A stretch of DNA of 64,000 nt from positions 62,001 through 126,000 of the forward strand of contig CAZWLN010000008.1 of assembly GCA_964634885.1 (NCBI GenBank), in the 5' to 3' direction. The notes under the pieces are model-generated. The model saw nothing but the letters and a program-made list of their open reading frames with translations. It did no database searches and was not told where the DNA came from. Made by a program: the position numbers and the translations under genes. Source of the DNA: DAINRZ01 sp964634885 (GTDB taxonomy: Bacteria > Bacteroidota > Ignavibacteria > Kapaibacteriales > UBA2268). Of the stretch, positions 16,490-26,400 are shown one piece after another (within the stretch, counting starts at the first letter, position 1; each line of letters starts with the position of its first letter).

Positions 16490-17692
16490 ATGATAAAATA
16501 CTTTCTTCTTTTGCTATTTCCGTTGGCGCTATTAGCACAGAAGCCTGCTGAAACAAATACCCTGCCATGCCAATTATTCCCTTCCAATAATATCTGGAAT
16601 ACGCCAATCGACAATTTGCCGGTCGATGCGAACTCCGCTGCCTACGTTCAGACTATCGGCGCTTCAAAGTCTCTCCATCCCGATTTCGGATCGGGCGAGT
16701 GGAACGGTGGGCCGATAGGCATACCCTATGTCGTTGTCCCGGGCAGCCAGGCCAAAGTCGATGTCGTTTTCGAATATGACGGGGAAAGCGACCAGGGGCC
16801 CTATCCGGTGCCTGCCGATGCACCGGTTGAGGGAGGCCCCGATTCCGACGGCGACAGGCATATCCTGATTGTGGACAAAGACAACTGCATCCTCTATGAG
16901 CTTTATCATTGCTACCCGCAGCAGGGCGGCTCCTGGACTGCCGGTTCCGGAGCAATATTCGACCTCAATTCCAATACCCTCAGGCCTGACGGCTGGACAT
17001 CTGCCGACGCTGCCGGCCTGCCGATCCTCCCCGGCCTTGTAAGGTACGACGAAGTAGCCGAAGGAGCAATTAACCATGCAATCAGGCTTACGGTTCCTCA
17101 AACCCGCAGGGCATACATCTGGCCCGCAAGGCATTATGCCTCTTCACTGACCGACACAAAATACCCGCCCTTGGGACAGAGATTCAGGCTCAAAGCCGCT
17201 TTTGACATCAGTGCCTATCCAGCCGATGCCCGGGTAATACTGATTGCCCTGAAGAAATACGGGATGATCCTGGCTGACAACGGCTCGCAGTGGTTCATCT
17301 CAGGCGCTCCCGACGAACGCTGGAACAACGACACCCTCAATACGCTGAAGAACCTTAAAGGAAGCGATTTCGAGGCGGTGGACGTTTCTTCGCTGATGAT
17401 TGATAAAAATTCCGGGGAAGCAAAGCAGGAGCCGAATTCTGTGGATGATCAGAAGAAAACAATCGAAATTCGCCAGGGTACTGACGGCGTAAGTTTTGAA
17501 ATACCTGAGACGGCTGTACTGAGTATCTTCGACCTGAGGGGAACGGAGATTTTCCGTTCTACAGCCGACAAAGGTTCCCTGTACTGGGATTACACCACCG
17601 GAGCAGGAGTAAGAATTAGTAATGGTATATACTTTGTGGTTGTTCAAGGGACAACAACCACAAAAGCAGAGATATTATACGTAAGCGAGTGA
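16490..17692 (+). CDS. Secreted protein of unknown function with C-terminal sorting-type domain
   Basis: The 400-residue protein has a short signal peptide (residues 1-16, ending LLAQ). The main domain (about 20-300) contains SNNIWNTPI, HPDFGSGEWNGGPIGIPY, DSDGDRHILIVDKD, GLVRYDEVAEGAINHAIRL and YGMILADNGSQWFISG. I recall this set from uncharacterised secreted proteins of soil and sediment bacteria; acidic and histidine residues suggest a catalytic or metal role, but none is proven. The last 75 residues form an Ig-like sorting-type domain (AVLSIFDLRGTEIF, SNGIYFVVVQ), suggesting T9SS export. GATGAGG precedes the ATG. The neighbouring lipoprotein gene is convergent. Confidence 0.72.
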   Translation: MIKYFLLLLFPLALLAQKPAETNTLPCQLFPSNNIWNTPIDNLPVDANSAAYVQTIGASKSLHPDFGSGEWNGGPIGIPYVVVPGSQAKVDVVFEYDGESDQGPYPVPADAPVEGGPDSDGDRHILIVDKDNCILYELYHCYPQQGGSWTAGSGAIFDLNSNTLRPDGWTSADAAGLPILPGLVRYDEVAEGAINHAIRLTVPQTRRAYIWPARHYASSLTDTKYPPLGQRFRLKAAFDISAYPADARVILIALKKYGMILADNGSQWFISGAPDERWNNDTLNTLKNLKGSDFEAVDVSSLMIDKNSGEAKQEPNSVDDQKKTIEIRQGTDGVSFEIPETAVLSIFDLRGTEIFRSTADKGSLYWDYTTGAGVRISNGIYFVVVQGTTTTKAEILYVSE

Positions 17693-17704
17693 AAATTCCA
17701 CTTG

Positions 17705-18481
17705 TTAAGGCATAGTAAAACTCACTTCATCCGAGGGTTTTCCAAGCCCGGAGAAAAACGCTTTGTCTGTCCTGTAATCCTGGAAAAACAGGGAATAGCC
17801 GGGATAGACTGTCAGATAGACTCTTGAGCCTTTTACAAAGTACGTTTTCAAAGTGCTGAGGGGAGCCTGGAATTTGATCAGACTGTCTGTTGCGTCGTAA
17901 TATGCCGGAATTGATAGAGTATATTTGCCGGTTTCTTTCGAGACGCCGCTGCTGGTTCCCATAAATATCCTGAAATGAAAATTCGCAAGCGAGTCTGAGG
18001 TCCATTTCACTTTCGTTCCACTGACCCGAAGTGTATCGCCGGCGACAGCGGCAGTGATATTGCTGAACTCGGCTACTGCCGGTTTAATTACACGCAGCCT
18101 TTCTTCGCTTTCGTCCACCCAGGCTGTACCGTTACCTGAGAACTGGTATGAATAGACGGCCGCGGTGTCGTCTTTGCTGTCTCCTTTGACAAAAGAGCAG
18201 ATGATGTCGTACACTCCCGGTTCAATATCCCCGAAAGTGAATTTGCCGTCAGAGCCGGTTGTAACCTGTACCTGGAAATCATCTTCCCTTTGCAGTGTAA
18301 CGGTAATGCCGCTGTTGTCGCTGCGTACCTGGGCCAGTTCTGTGTATCGGCGCGCCTGTCCCATGATGGTTCCTTTGTACACGGCTACGATTGTTTCGTC
18401 ATTGCAGCTCGAAGCCGTCAGGAACATGGCAGCAAACAGTATTAATATTATCCTCATCGAATTCCCAGTCATTTTTAACAT
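17705..18481 (-). CDS. Predicted lipoprotein with carboxypeptidase-regulatory-like domain
   Basis: This is a lipoprotein of about 258 residues. A lipobox (FLTASSC) follows a hydrophobic stretch, so the protein would be lipidated and envelope-anchored. Residues of roughly 40-110 include GSDGKFTFGDIEPGVYDIIC, the pattern of a carboxypeptidase-regulatory or SpaA-like beta-sandwich. The remainder is unrecognised. I start at ATG 18481 because TTTTGGAGG precedes it; a later ATG at 18457 would also give a good signal peptide. It lies just downstream of the amidohydrolase gene on the same strand, probably in the same transcript. Confidence 0.7.
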   Translation of the reverse strand: MLKMTGNSMRIILILFAAMFLTASSCNDETIVAVYKGTIMGQARRYTELAQVRSDNSGITVTLQREDDFQVQVTTGSDGKFTFGDIEPGVYDIICSFVKGDSKDDTAAVYSYQFSGNGTAWVDESEERLRVIKPAVAEFSNITAAVAGDTLRVSGTKVKWTSDSLANFHFRIFMGTSSGVSKETGKYTLSIPAYYDATDSLIKFQAPLSTLKTYFVKGSRVYLTVYPGYSLFFQDYRTDKAFFSGLGKPSDEVSFTMP

Positions 18482-18508
18482 ATTACTACTATCCTCCAAA
18501 ACCGGAAA

Positions 18509-20251
18509 TTATTGTATGAACCATATCTTTTTTATCAGGCCGTTCTGTACTTCGTAAACAGCGATGGCGTTGAGTGTTTCCCTGCCGGGGATGCCGGTCC
18601 TCACAAGTTCCCTGTCGATGACTATGTTGTCTTTTGTCATTCTGTCCACCAATTTGCAGTACAGGTTACCGGCTTTAGCAAAGAAACTGCGGTAGAGTTC
18701 CCTCATTTTGTCGATACCCTTGTACTGGAGCGAGTCCGGAAATGTATAGACTTCGACGTCTTTGTCGTAAACGGAGAGGAAGGCTTCCAGGTCTTTGGAG
18801 TTGTAGGCGTTCAGCTGAATCTGGACAGGGTCTGCCGGAGAACTGGTGAGGAGCTTCTCCGGTTCCAGCCTTACCCCGTTCTTGAAGACCAGGCCGATGT
18901 CGGAAGTGTTCTGTATGTCTTCCAGAGGGTTGCTGTTAAGTATTACGATGTCGGCGAGTTTGCCTTTTTCCAATGAACCGAGCCTGTCCTGGCGGTTAAC
19001 CAATTTTGCTCCGTTGTACGTTGCCGAGATGAGTATGTCGTGGTTGGACATCCCGGCTTTCGACATTAGAGTGAACTCATGGAACAGGGCGGGGCCGTGG
19101 AGAACGCCGACGTTGCCGGCGTCGGTACCGGCTGCAATAGGAATGCCGTAGTCGTACAGTTTCTTCAGGTTTGTAAGAAGCACAGGTTTTGTTACCACCG
19201 GTTTGTTTTCGACAAGCAGTTTCTTCTGCCTATCGCCGAGTTCGTCATAAGAAAGCTCATTCATGTCGAAGTAGCTTGCAATGATCTTCGGGTTTCCCAG
19301 CAGATGTTCCGACGGGAGAAGGTCGAGTTTTTTGGAATAGACAGACTCGTATGATTCGAATACCCACATCGTAGGTACAACAATGATGTTCTTTTCTTTG
19401 CAGAGTTTGAGGAAAGCCTCGTCCACTTCAGTGTCGGTTATGTTATGAGCAAGGATGTTACAGCCGGCTTCAACGGATTTGCGGGCAGTTTCGAGTTCAG
19501 TGGCGTGTACCCACACAGTCTTTCCCAGCCTTTTGCTTTCGTCAACCAGCGATTTGACGATGGGGTAGAATTGTTCCAGGCCGGAGGAGGCAGCTTTCGA
19601 GATGACATACCAAATCTTTGTCAGATCGGCGCCGGCAGTGACTTCTTTGTCGAGCAGGCCGACTGCTTCTTCTGTACTGTTTACTTTGACAATCGGCGGG
19701 TCGTCGGTGGTAAGCGCCTGGGGCTGGTAAGAGGCAATCAGGGGGCCGGTGGTGTAAACCCTCGGGCAGGTGTCGCAGTCCTGGGCTTTCTTTTTAATAT
19801 CGAAATTCCACATGGGGCCGCCCAGGTCAATGATGGAGGTAATGCCGCAGCGCAGGTAGCGTTTGAATATGTCGTCGATGTTGTTCCTGATCCAGTTCAG
19901 TTCTTTTTCGTAGGGATAGCGGTGCCTGAGGTCGAGGCCGTCGGGCCTGGTGTACAGGCTGCCGGACTGGAAGAAGTGAATGTGCCCGTCGGTCATGCCG
20001 GGTATTATGAACTTTCCGGAAGCGTCGATTACCTCGGCGTCAGCCGGTATCTTCTCCCTGATCTTTTCACCAATGTCAATGATTACCGAGTCTTTTATCA
20101 GGATAATACAGTTGTTGATTACTGATTTCTGATGGGTATTGATGACGGTACCGCCCTTGATTACAGTATATCCTCCGAAAGCCGGTCCCGCGCTTAAAAC
20201 AAAACAAAATGCAAGAACAAAAAACTTCACAAACTTCATCATCAAATCCAT
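18509..20251 (-). CDS. Exported amidohydrolase with C-terminal NTF2/SnoaL-like domain
   Basis: The 580-residue protein carries a signal peptide (about 1-26, ending PAFGG) and an amidohydrolase (TIM-barrel, imidazolonepropionase-related) domain: GMTDGHIHF gives the HxH metal site, WVHATEL and ILAHNI further ligands, GTDAGN the catalytic aspartate, and GSLEKGKLADIVIL the C-terminal beta segment. Residues from about 470 on (DPVQIQLNAYNSKDLEAFLS, then YDKDVEVYTF) form an NTF2/SnoaL-like alpha+beta cone. The fusion is unusual; the extra domain could modify substrate choice or assembly. Substrate unknown, probably a cyclic amide or peptide-like compound outside the cytoplasm. It is divergent from the sigma factor gene. 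Confidence 0.85.
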   Translation of the reverse strand: MDLMMKFVKFFVLAFCFVLSAGPAFGGYTVIKGGTVINTHQKSVINNCIILIKDSVIIDIGEKIREKIPADAEVIDASGKFIIPGMTDGHIHFFQSGSLYTRPDGLDLRHRYPYEKELNWIRNNIDDIFKRYLRCGITSIIDLGGPMWNFDIKKKAQDCDTCPRVYTTGPLIASYQPQALTTDDPPIVKVNSTEEAVGLLDKEVTAGADLTKIWYVISKAASSGLEQFYPIVKSLVDESKRLGKTVWVHATELETARKSVEAGCNILAHNITDTEVDEAFLKLCKEKNIIVVPTMWVFESYESVYSKKLDLLPSEHLLGNPKIIASYFDMNELSYDELGDRQKKLLVENKPVVTKPVLLTNLKKLYDYGIPIAAGTDAGNVGVLHGPALFHEFTLMSKAGMSNHDILISATYNGAKLVNRQDRLGSLEKGKLADIVILNSNPLEDIQNTSDIGLVFKNGVRLEPEKLLTSSPADPVQIQLNAYNSKDLEAFLSVYDKDVEVYTFPDSLQYKGIDKMRELYRSFFAKAGNLYCKLVDRMTKDNIVIDRELVRTGIPGRETLNAIAVYEVQNGLIKKIWFIQ

Positions 20252-20331
20252 TTTTTTTTAACAAATCAAATATTATTTTTTAATATCCGACAAAATATAA
20301 AGTTAAATTAAATTATTTTTTTGAAAATTTG

Positions 20332-20355
20332 AATCATATTTTATATTAATGTGTC
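20332..20355 (+). promoter_or_regulatory. Candidate ECF-type promoter of sigma 1, GAATC-N15-GTGTC
   Basis: GAATC at 20331-20335 and GTGTC at 20351-20355, 33 bp before the ATG of the sigma gene, resemble the AACT-N14-GTGTC motif upstream of the nearby peptidase genes. If real it would indicate autoregulation, common for ECF sigma factors. The spacer is one base longer than in the best copies. Confidence 0.4.
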
Positions 20356-20388
20356 ATTTTAGTTGATGAAGAATAAAAAACGAGGGAA

Positions 20389-20979
20389 ATGAGAGATAGA
20401 TATACTCAATATAATGACAAAGAGTTACTGGATTCACTGAGGGGCAAGAAGCCCGAGTCGGACAAAGCGTTCACTGAAATATACAAAAGATATGCACAGA
20501 GGGTCAAGGCATATTGCATGGTAACCCTGAATGATGAAGAGCAGGCCGCAGACATTTTCCAGGAGACTTTCATCAGGTTTTACAGTAAGACCAGAGAAAC
20601 AAAAGCTGCCGATGTCATCAATATCCCGGGGTTCCTCATAACGATTGCCAGGAACCTGTGCCTTAATTACAAAAGGGATAAAAAGAACACTGTGCCCATC
20701 GATGAATTGACAAGCTATTTCGAAGCGGACAACAGTTTTGAAAAGAACGAGCTCTGGCAGTTGATTACAATGGCGTTGGACCTGATGGACACCAAGTACA
20801 AAGATGTGTTTATTCTCAGGGAACTGGACAATTTCTCAATCAAAGAAATTGCCGACATAACGGGTGAATCCGTTGCTTGTGTGAAATCGAGGGTGTTTCG
20901 GGCACATGCCAGGTTGCTGGAGATCCTCGAACCCTATCTTAACGATATGGCAGAAAGCAATAAAAGAATTGAAAGTTAA
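20389..20979 (+). CDS. ECF-type RNA polymerase sigma factor (sigma 1)
   Basis: A 196-residue sigma-70 family protein of the extracytoplasmic-function class. Region 2 is visible at about residues 25-95 (FTEIYKRYAQRVKAYC, EEQAADIFQETFIRF, IARNLCLNYKRD), and region 4 at about 125-180 (MDTKYKDVFILRELDNFSIK, ADITGESVACVKSRVFRAHA), including the helix-turn-helix that would read the -35 element. GAGGGAA precedes the ATG. The anti-sigma gene starts 28 bp after its stop. It is a paralogue of the sigma factor at 36823 (shared KAFxxxYxRY and IARNLCxxxxR). The likely regulon is discussed in the findings. Confidence 0.93.
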   Translation: MRDRYTQYNDKELLDSLRGKKPESDKAFTEIYKRYAQRVKAYCMVTLNDEEQAADIFQETFIRFYSKTRETKAADVINIPGFLITIARNLCLNYKRDKKNTVPIDELTSYFEADNSFEKNELWQLITMALDLMDTKYKDVFILRELDNFSIKEIADITGESVACVKSRVFRAHARLLEILEPYLNDMAESNKRIES

Positions 20980-21007
20980 ATAAATATATATATGATGGTA
21001 TAAAGTC

Positions 21008-22282
21008 ATGAATTACTTAGAAGAAATGTTCGATTTTGTAGAAGGCTCATTAGAGGGGGACAAAGAACTGCAGCTTTTCCACGCTCTCTCCGCCGATTCG
21101 GAACTGCGCAACAGGATGAAGCACCTCTACTCAGTCAAAAATGCCGCTAAGGAGAGCGCTTCACGCTTCCAGCCTACAGCTCAGGAAACAATGGCTGTGT
21201 TCTCGGCTCTTTCGGTTGCACCACCAAAAGAACTGGTGCATACGGAGCCTTCAGTGGTCAATAGATTAGGCAAATACGTTAACAGGTATTCCCAGGGCAT
21301 CGCCGGGGCGATTATTGCCACGCTGCTCATCATCGGTTACATGGCCTTTACTTCCGGCAATGATGTTGAAACAAACGGCAACGGCTATCCGGTAATGTCA
21401 TCGGTAGAGGGTGCCAACAGCAGCGTCAACAACACTGTTTCCAACATGAACGGAACCGTTGCTGACAGGGGAACTGCCTTGCAGCAGGTTGACGGCAGCA
21501 GCACTGCCGCCATAGCCGACAAGCAGCAGGACGGCAGTACCCGGAGGAACAATGGTTACGTAAACAGTGGTTCAAACAATGGCAGCCGTAAAGTTGCTTC
21601 CAAAGACATTACCGCCCGTGACAATAATGATATGCTGTCCGCCGCTGAAAGCAATTCTGACCAGGCAAATGCCAGTGAAGACAATACATATAATGAAGTC
21701 TATGCCCAGGAAATAAACAGGGATGCCGTCGGCAGCCTGCTTAATTCAAGGACTGCCCGGGCTTTGCCTGAGAACAGTGCGAATTCCTTCAGTCCCGCAA
21801 CCAGGTCCGCCGCTTCTTCCTCTCTCGAAGGCGTTGTTCTCGAATTCAGGGGACTGAGCAATTTTTCATACAATGAACAGTATTCGCCGGACGGTAAAAA
21901 GACAAGCCTGAACAATCTTTCAATTGCAGCTATGTATGACATCGGCAACGGTTTCTTTGTCGGCTGCGACGTAAGGCAGGAGCACTTTTACCTGATGGCA
22001 GACAAGAGAGCGCTTACTTCGAATAATACATCAGTTGACCTGGCTTTGAGGCTGCAACCCGACTTCCTGTCGAAGTACAACCTCTATCCCCAGTTCCAGG
22101 TCTCGGCAGGCGCCAGCGTCAACGGTTATAATGCCAGGCTGCTTACCGGCATGAAATACAATCTTACAAAGAATCTATCCATCATCGGCGGCTATGAATT
22201 GACCGGCTTCAGGCATAACAACAGCATTTATCCGTTCAATACCAAAAGCAGTGTGACATACGGAATTTCCTATGGTTTTTAA
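21008..22282 (+). CDS. Anti-sigma-like protein fused to a C-terminal beta-barrel domain (module 1)
   Basis: The 424-residue protein has three parts. Residues 1-80 form a small helical domain (FVEGSLEGDKELQLFHALSA) placed like an anti-sigma domain but without the zinc ligands of ZAS proteins. Residues 97-114 (IAGAIIATLLIIGYMAF) are a single membrane helix. After a Ser/Asn/Gln-rich linker (about 118-272), residues 273-424 show alternating amphipathic strands and end VTYGISYGF, with the C-terminal phenylalanine of an outer-membrane barrel. If both predictions hold, one chain would span the inner membrane, periplasm and outer membrane. It follows the sigma 1 gene by 28 bp. Similar architecture recurs at 37413. 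Alternatively the C-terminal region is a soluble periplasmic beta domain. Confidence 0.82.
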   Translation: MNYLEEMFDFVEGSLEGDKELQLFHALSADSELRNRMKHLYSVKNAAKESASRFQPTAQETMAVFSALSVAPPKELVHTEPSVVNRLGKYVNRYSQGIAGAIIATLLIIGYMAFTSGNDVETNGNGYPVMSSVEGANSSVNNTVSNMNGTVADRGTALQQVDGSSTAAIADKQQDGSTRRNNGYVNSGSNNGSRKVASKDITARDNNDMLSAAESNSDQANASEDNTYNEVYAQEINRDAVGSLLNSRTARALPENSANSFSPATRSAASSSLEGVVLEFRGLSNFSYNEQYSPDGKKTSLNNLSIAAMYDIGNGFFVGCDVRQEHFYLMADKRALTSNNTSVDLALRLQPDFLSKYNLYPQFQVSAGASVNGYNARLLTGMKYNLTKNLSIIGGYELTGFRHNNSIYPFNTKSSVTYGISYGF

Positions 22283-22329
22283 TAATACGATTTAGTATAT
22301 AGATTCTCACAAGGCTCATAGAAAGAACA

Positions 22330-22355
22330 GCGCCGGTGTCAAGCCGGCGTTTTTT
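22330..22355 (+). terminator. Rho-independent terminator after anti-sigma 1
   Basis: CGCCGG (22331-22336) pairs with CCGGCG (22344-22349) across a 7-base loop, followed by TTTTTT. It ends the sigma 1 / anti-sigma 1 transcript. Confidence 0.85.
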
Positions 22356-22474
22356 GTGACCCGTTGCCTGCAATTGAAGTTCATTCGCTGCTTCTACTTA
22401 CCATTAGTAAATTGCATCATTCTTTGTTAATTTTAAGAAAGTTTATTGATTCAAAAGAAACACAGGAGCAGGAA

Positions 22475-23224
22475 ATGGAAATTGCAGTTGCAGGCTATGG
22501 AGCAATGGGCAGGGAAGTAGTTCACCAGGCGCGGTTACAGGGCATCGGTGTCGCAGCCGTCTGGGAGATTGCCGACATTGAAGGCGCGACGGGTACTCTT
22601 GCAGAGGAGAAAGACTTCGCTTTCGACGTGGCTCTCGATTTTTCGTGGCCGGGAGCTGTCGTTGACAACTGCCGCCTGCTTGCCGCTCAGAAGAAAAACA
22701 TTGTCATCGGCGCTACCGGCTGGTATGACAGGCTCGACGAAGTCAGGCGAATAGCTGAAGAGTATGGTACAGGCATAATCTATGGCTCTAATTTCTCCAT
22801 CGGGATGCAGATGCTGTTCAGGATTACACGCTATGCTTCAAAACTCATGAACCGGATACCGGGATACGACATCATGATACATGAGATGCACCACGCCCGT
22901 AAACAGGACAGCCCCAGCGGCACGGCGCTGACGATGGCTAACATAATCCTGGAGGAAGTCGAAGCCAAGAAAGCGATGCTCGGGGAAACATCGCACGGAA
23001 GGATTGCACCGGAACAGCTTCATGTCTCTTCTACACGGGGCGGAGAGATTACCGGCCTGCATACTGTCTTCATCGATTCTTTCGCAGATACAATCGAACT
23101 GACTCACAGGGCCAAGAACAGGAGCGGGCTTGCTCTCGGCGCTCTTGAAGCCGCTAAATGGATTGACGGAAAGAAAGGCTTCTTCAATTTTGAAGAAATG
23201 CTAAAAAATATATGGGAAGAATAG
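22475..23224 (+). CDS. dapB: 4-hydroxy-tetrahydrodipicolinate reductase
   Basis: DapB reduces the dihydrodipicolinate-related intermediate with NAD(P)H in the lysine and diaminopimelate pathway. The protein of about 249 residues has the N-terminal nucleotide fold (VAGYGAMGREVV), IGATGW, NFSIGMQ, and the catalytic and substrate-binding EMHHARKQDSPSGTA and RGGEITGLH motifs. Start ATG 22475 is chosen because AGGAGCAGGAA lies directly upstream; an upstream in-frame extension to 22364 has no family resemblance. It is a little shorter than E. coli DapB (273 residues) but within the range of the family. Confidence 0.95.
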   Translation: MEIAVAGYGAMGREVVHQARLQGIGVAAVWEIADIEGATGTLAEEKDFAFDVALDFSWPGAVVDNCRLLAAQKKNIVIGATGWYDRLDEVRRIAEEYGTGIIYGSNFSIGMQMLFRITRYASKLMNRIPGYDIMIHEMHHARKQDSPSGTALTMANIILEEVEAKKAMLGETSHGRIAPEQLHVSSTRGGEITGLHTVFIDSFADTIELTHRAKNRSGLALGALEAAKWIDGKKGFFNFEEMLKNIWEE

Positions 23225-23315
23225 AGAACTCTTAACATGTATCTTTGAGTGCGCGTAAATCCTCTAAATACATGGATATATACCGGAATAAATTTTTATG
23301 CGAAGGGCAGGCCGG

Positions 23316-23355
23316 AGTATTCCTGACCCCGATTAGGGGTTTCATGTGTCTATAT
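23316..23355 (+). promoter_or_regulatory. Candidate promoter with ATGTGTCTATAT motif, peptidase 1
   Basis: TTCATGTGTCTATATG (GTGTC at 23346-23350) lies 84 bp upstream of the peptidase 1 start. The -35-like half is poor here: TGACCCCG lies slightly further upstream and overlaps a CCCCGATTAGGGG hairpin. The match to the AACT-N14-GTGTC family is therefore limited mainly to its right half. Confidence 0.35.
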
Positions 23356-23433
23356 GTCGGTATTATGGATGTTTTCGTTGTGTAAAAGAAAATAATACCC
23401 TAATAAAATAAAAATAAATATCTGGGGAAAAGA

Positions 23434-26400
23434 ATGATGGCAAAGAGAAATCATGCCGTAAAGGCTTTCTATTGCGTAGTAATTACGGCACTACTACTGA
23501 CAGGATATAGCAAGAGGGCAGATTCGAAAGACTTCAGGAATGACTATGAAGTAATGCTTCCCGAGCAACAATGCACAAACAACAAGGTATGCATGCCCGT
23601 TCTGATGAGTGGTAAAACCGGAGACTGGGCAAATTTTACGAACAGGCACGGACAATGGAATGTTTCAATCGACAAACAGACGGGTACACCGCATTTTGCT
23701 TTCGGTACTCCCATCAGGATTGACGGCTATGAGCACATAGATTCCGCCAACGTCGAAGCAGCAGCCCTGCAGTTCCTCAAAGAAAACCAGGAATTATTTA
23801 ATATCGACGTAAACAACATCAGGCTGTCACGAAAAGATAATGTCAACGGGAAATGGTACCTTTCCTTCAAGCAGTATTACAGGGGCATAGAGGTACTTCT
23901 CGCAGGGATAGAACTAAGGATCAACGGAGCAGGTAGTGTGATGGCCTTCGATGTGGAGTATTTCAAAGACATTGCAGTACGAAGCGAACCCTCGATTACC
24001 CCCGGAGAGGCTGCCGGTCATGCGGATGACGGAATGAATGTAAAAGGAAAATACGACAAAATACTGGCTTCACCCAAAACTTTCATACTACCGGTGCGTC
24101 ATGATGCCGGTACCGATTATCATCTGGTGTACAATTTCAATGTCTTACCGTCGAATGAATTTTCCAGGTATAATACTTTTGTCGATGCCCACAGCGGTGC
24201 GGTCGTCTGGAGATACAACACCGTAAGCGAAGCAGTCAATATAGAAGTGAAAGGCGGTGTTAAGGTTGAGAACGCCAATTCAAAAGAAACTGTAGTACCT
24301 TTTCCAAACATGAAATTCAGGGTAGGCAATAATGAACTGACAACAGACAAAGACGGTAAAGCACAGTGTGAAATAACAGAAAAGTCAACGGTAGAAGCCT
24401 GTTTAACCGGTACCTGGTCCGGAGTGATATGCAGGGGTGCAACTACAGGCAGCTATCATGGCAGTGTAGAACCAGGACAACCTTTGAGCTTGATCTTTGA
24501 CGACAGCAACAGCCTCAGGTTTGAACGTAACCAGTATTATTACCTGAACCATGCACGCGATTTTTTCATGAAGCTGGACCCACAGCTAACTTGTTTAAAT
24601 AAAAGAATTACTGCAATCCTGAATTTTGAAAAGGACATTCTTTACGGCATCTACGGTAATGCTATGTCATTTGCCGATACCATCATGTTCGTCAATATGA
24701 AGGATTCTACATACCGGATGGCGGACTGCGCCGACATACTCTATCATGAATACGGCCATTCCCTCAATACTTTGTTCTATGTCGAAAAAGGGCGGTATCA
24801 CGCTTTTCTCAATTCGACCTGCCATGAAGCATTAGCGGACATGTCAGCCGCTGCCGTTACAGGGCAGCATGAAATGGGTCTTGGAGTCTATAATAAAGAC
24901 ACACTTAACAGCCTTCGTGATTTGAAGAACAATTGCATATATCCCGACAGCCTCAATGGCGAATGCCATAATGACTCCAGGGTTTTCAGCGGCGCCATGT
25001 GGGACCTGAAGGAAAAGACTTCCCTCGAACTGTTTACAAAACTCCATCATTTCGCCAGGTACGGCCTGCCGGACAGTCCGGACCTGAACACTGCTTTCTA
25101 CCGTTGGCTGATAGAGATCCTGCTCGTTGACGACGACGACGGCAACTTAGCCAACGGCACGCCCCACTCAGGGACAATACTCGAGAGTTTTAACAAACAT
25201 AATTTAGGAGATTATTTATTTTACGAGAATAATTTCGCTCACAATTCATTTGAAGAGACAGACAATACAACAGAGCCTTACACAATCGTGTTCGGTTTCG
25301 GGAACAGCAGGCTTATTTTCAACAAACCCGATTCTGCCGTCGTTTACTACAAGGTTTACCCCAAAAGCGGCATACCCCATTCTTACGCCGTAAAAGCATC
25401 GGCAGACGAAAGCGGCATCGGATTTACGGCATTGATCCCCCCTCAGGCCGAATTTTCAAGAGTTCAGTACTATGTCGGCCTGTATGTCAAAGACAACAGG
25501 CAGATTGCTTTCTTCAAAACACCGGACAGCATACCCTATGAATTCATCGTAGGGTACAAAACGGCTCACTTCGACGGTTTCGAAACCGCAACAAACTGGC
25601 AGGTTGGTGGAACGGACTATGACGATCCGGAAAGCGTCGGTCAATGGGAGAGAGGCACACCGGTAATGATCGACTTTTCTGCTGCCGGGTACGATGTCCT
25701 GAAACCCGGCGACGACCATACCACCAACGGCAATTATTACTGTACTACAGGGTTAAAAAGCCTGCCTGAAGGAGTCAAAGACTCGCTGACGTTTTTCATT
25801 GACAATGTAATACCCGGTGCAACTACAACACTGACATCGCCGGCCTATGACCTGACCGGCCTTGAAAATGTCTGTTTCAAGTATTATCTATATTTCCGGC
25901 GTTTCTCAACACCCTGGTTTTTACCTCCCGTGCCTTCCCTTATTACTCAGTTGTCGAATGACGGCGGCATTAACTGGAAAACAGTAAAAATCGACAGAAC
26001 TGAAGGCAGGTCAGAATGGGTTAAATACCTGATAAAGTTTAACAGCTATCTGAATAGTAGTGACAAGTGTATGATCAGGTTCCAGTATTATACTGAGCCG
26101 GGATATGACAACAACCGCAATGCCTACGCAAGCGTTACCCTCGATGATTTCAGCATTCTGACTTCCAACAGCAAGAGTCTCGACGCCGTCGATGAAACCG
26201 GGGATGGGGACAATATCATTCAAGCCTGTCCCAATCCATTCTCTGAGGAAACCATAATTAAATATCAATCGGGCATTGCCTGCAATTCGACGGTAACCAT
26301 TGCTAACCTTCGGGGTGAATCGGTGTTTGGCAGGGAGGCACGAAGCGTTCCCGGCCCGAATACATTTACCTGGAACGGAATGGATAATAATAATCTGCCG

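Noticed and set aside
22364..22474. N-terminal extension of dapB
   Set aside because: The extension is outside the family and a good ribosome site precedes the internal ATG at 22475.
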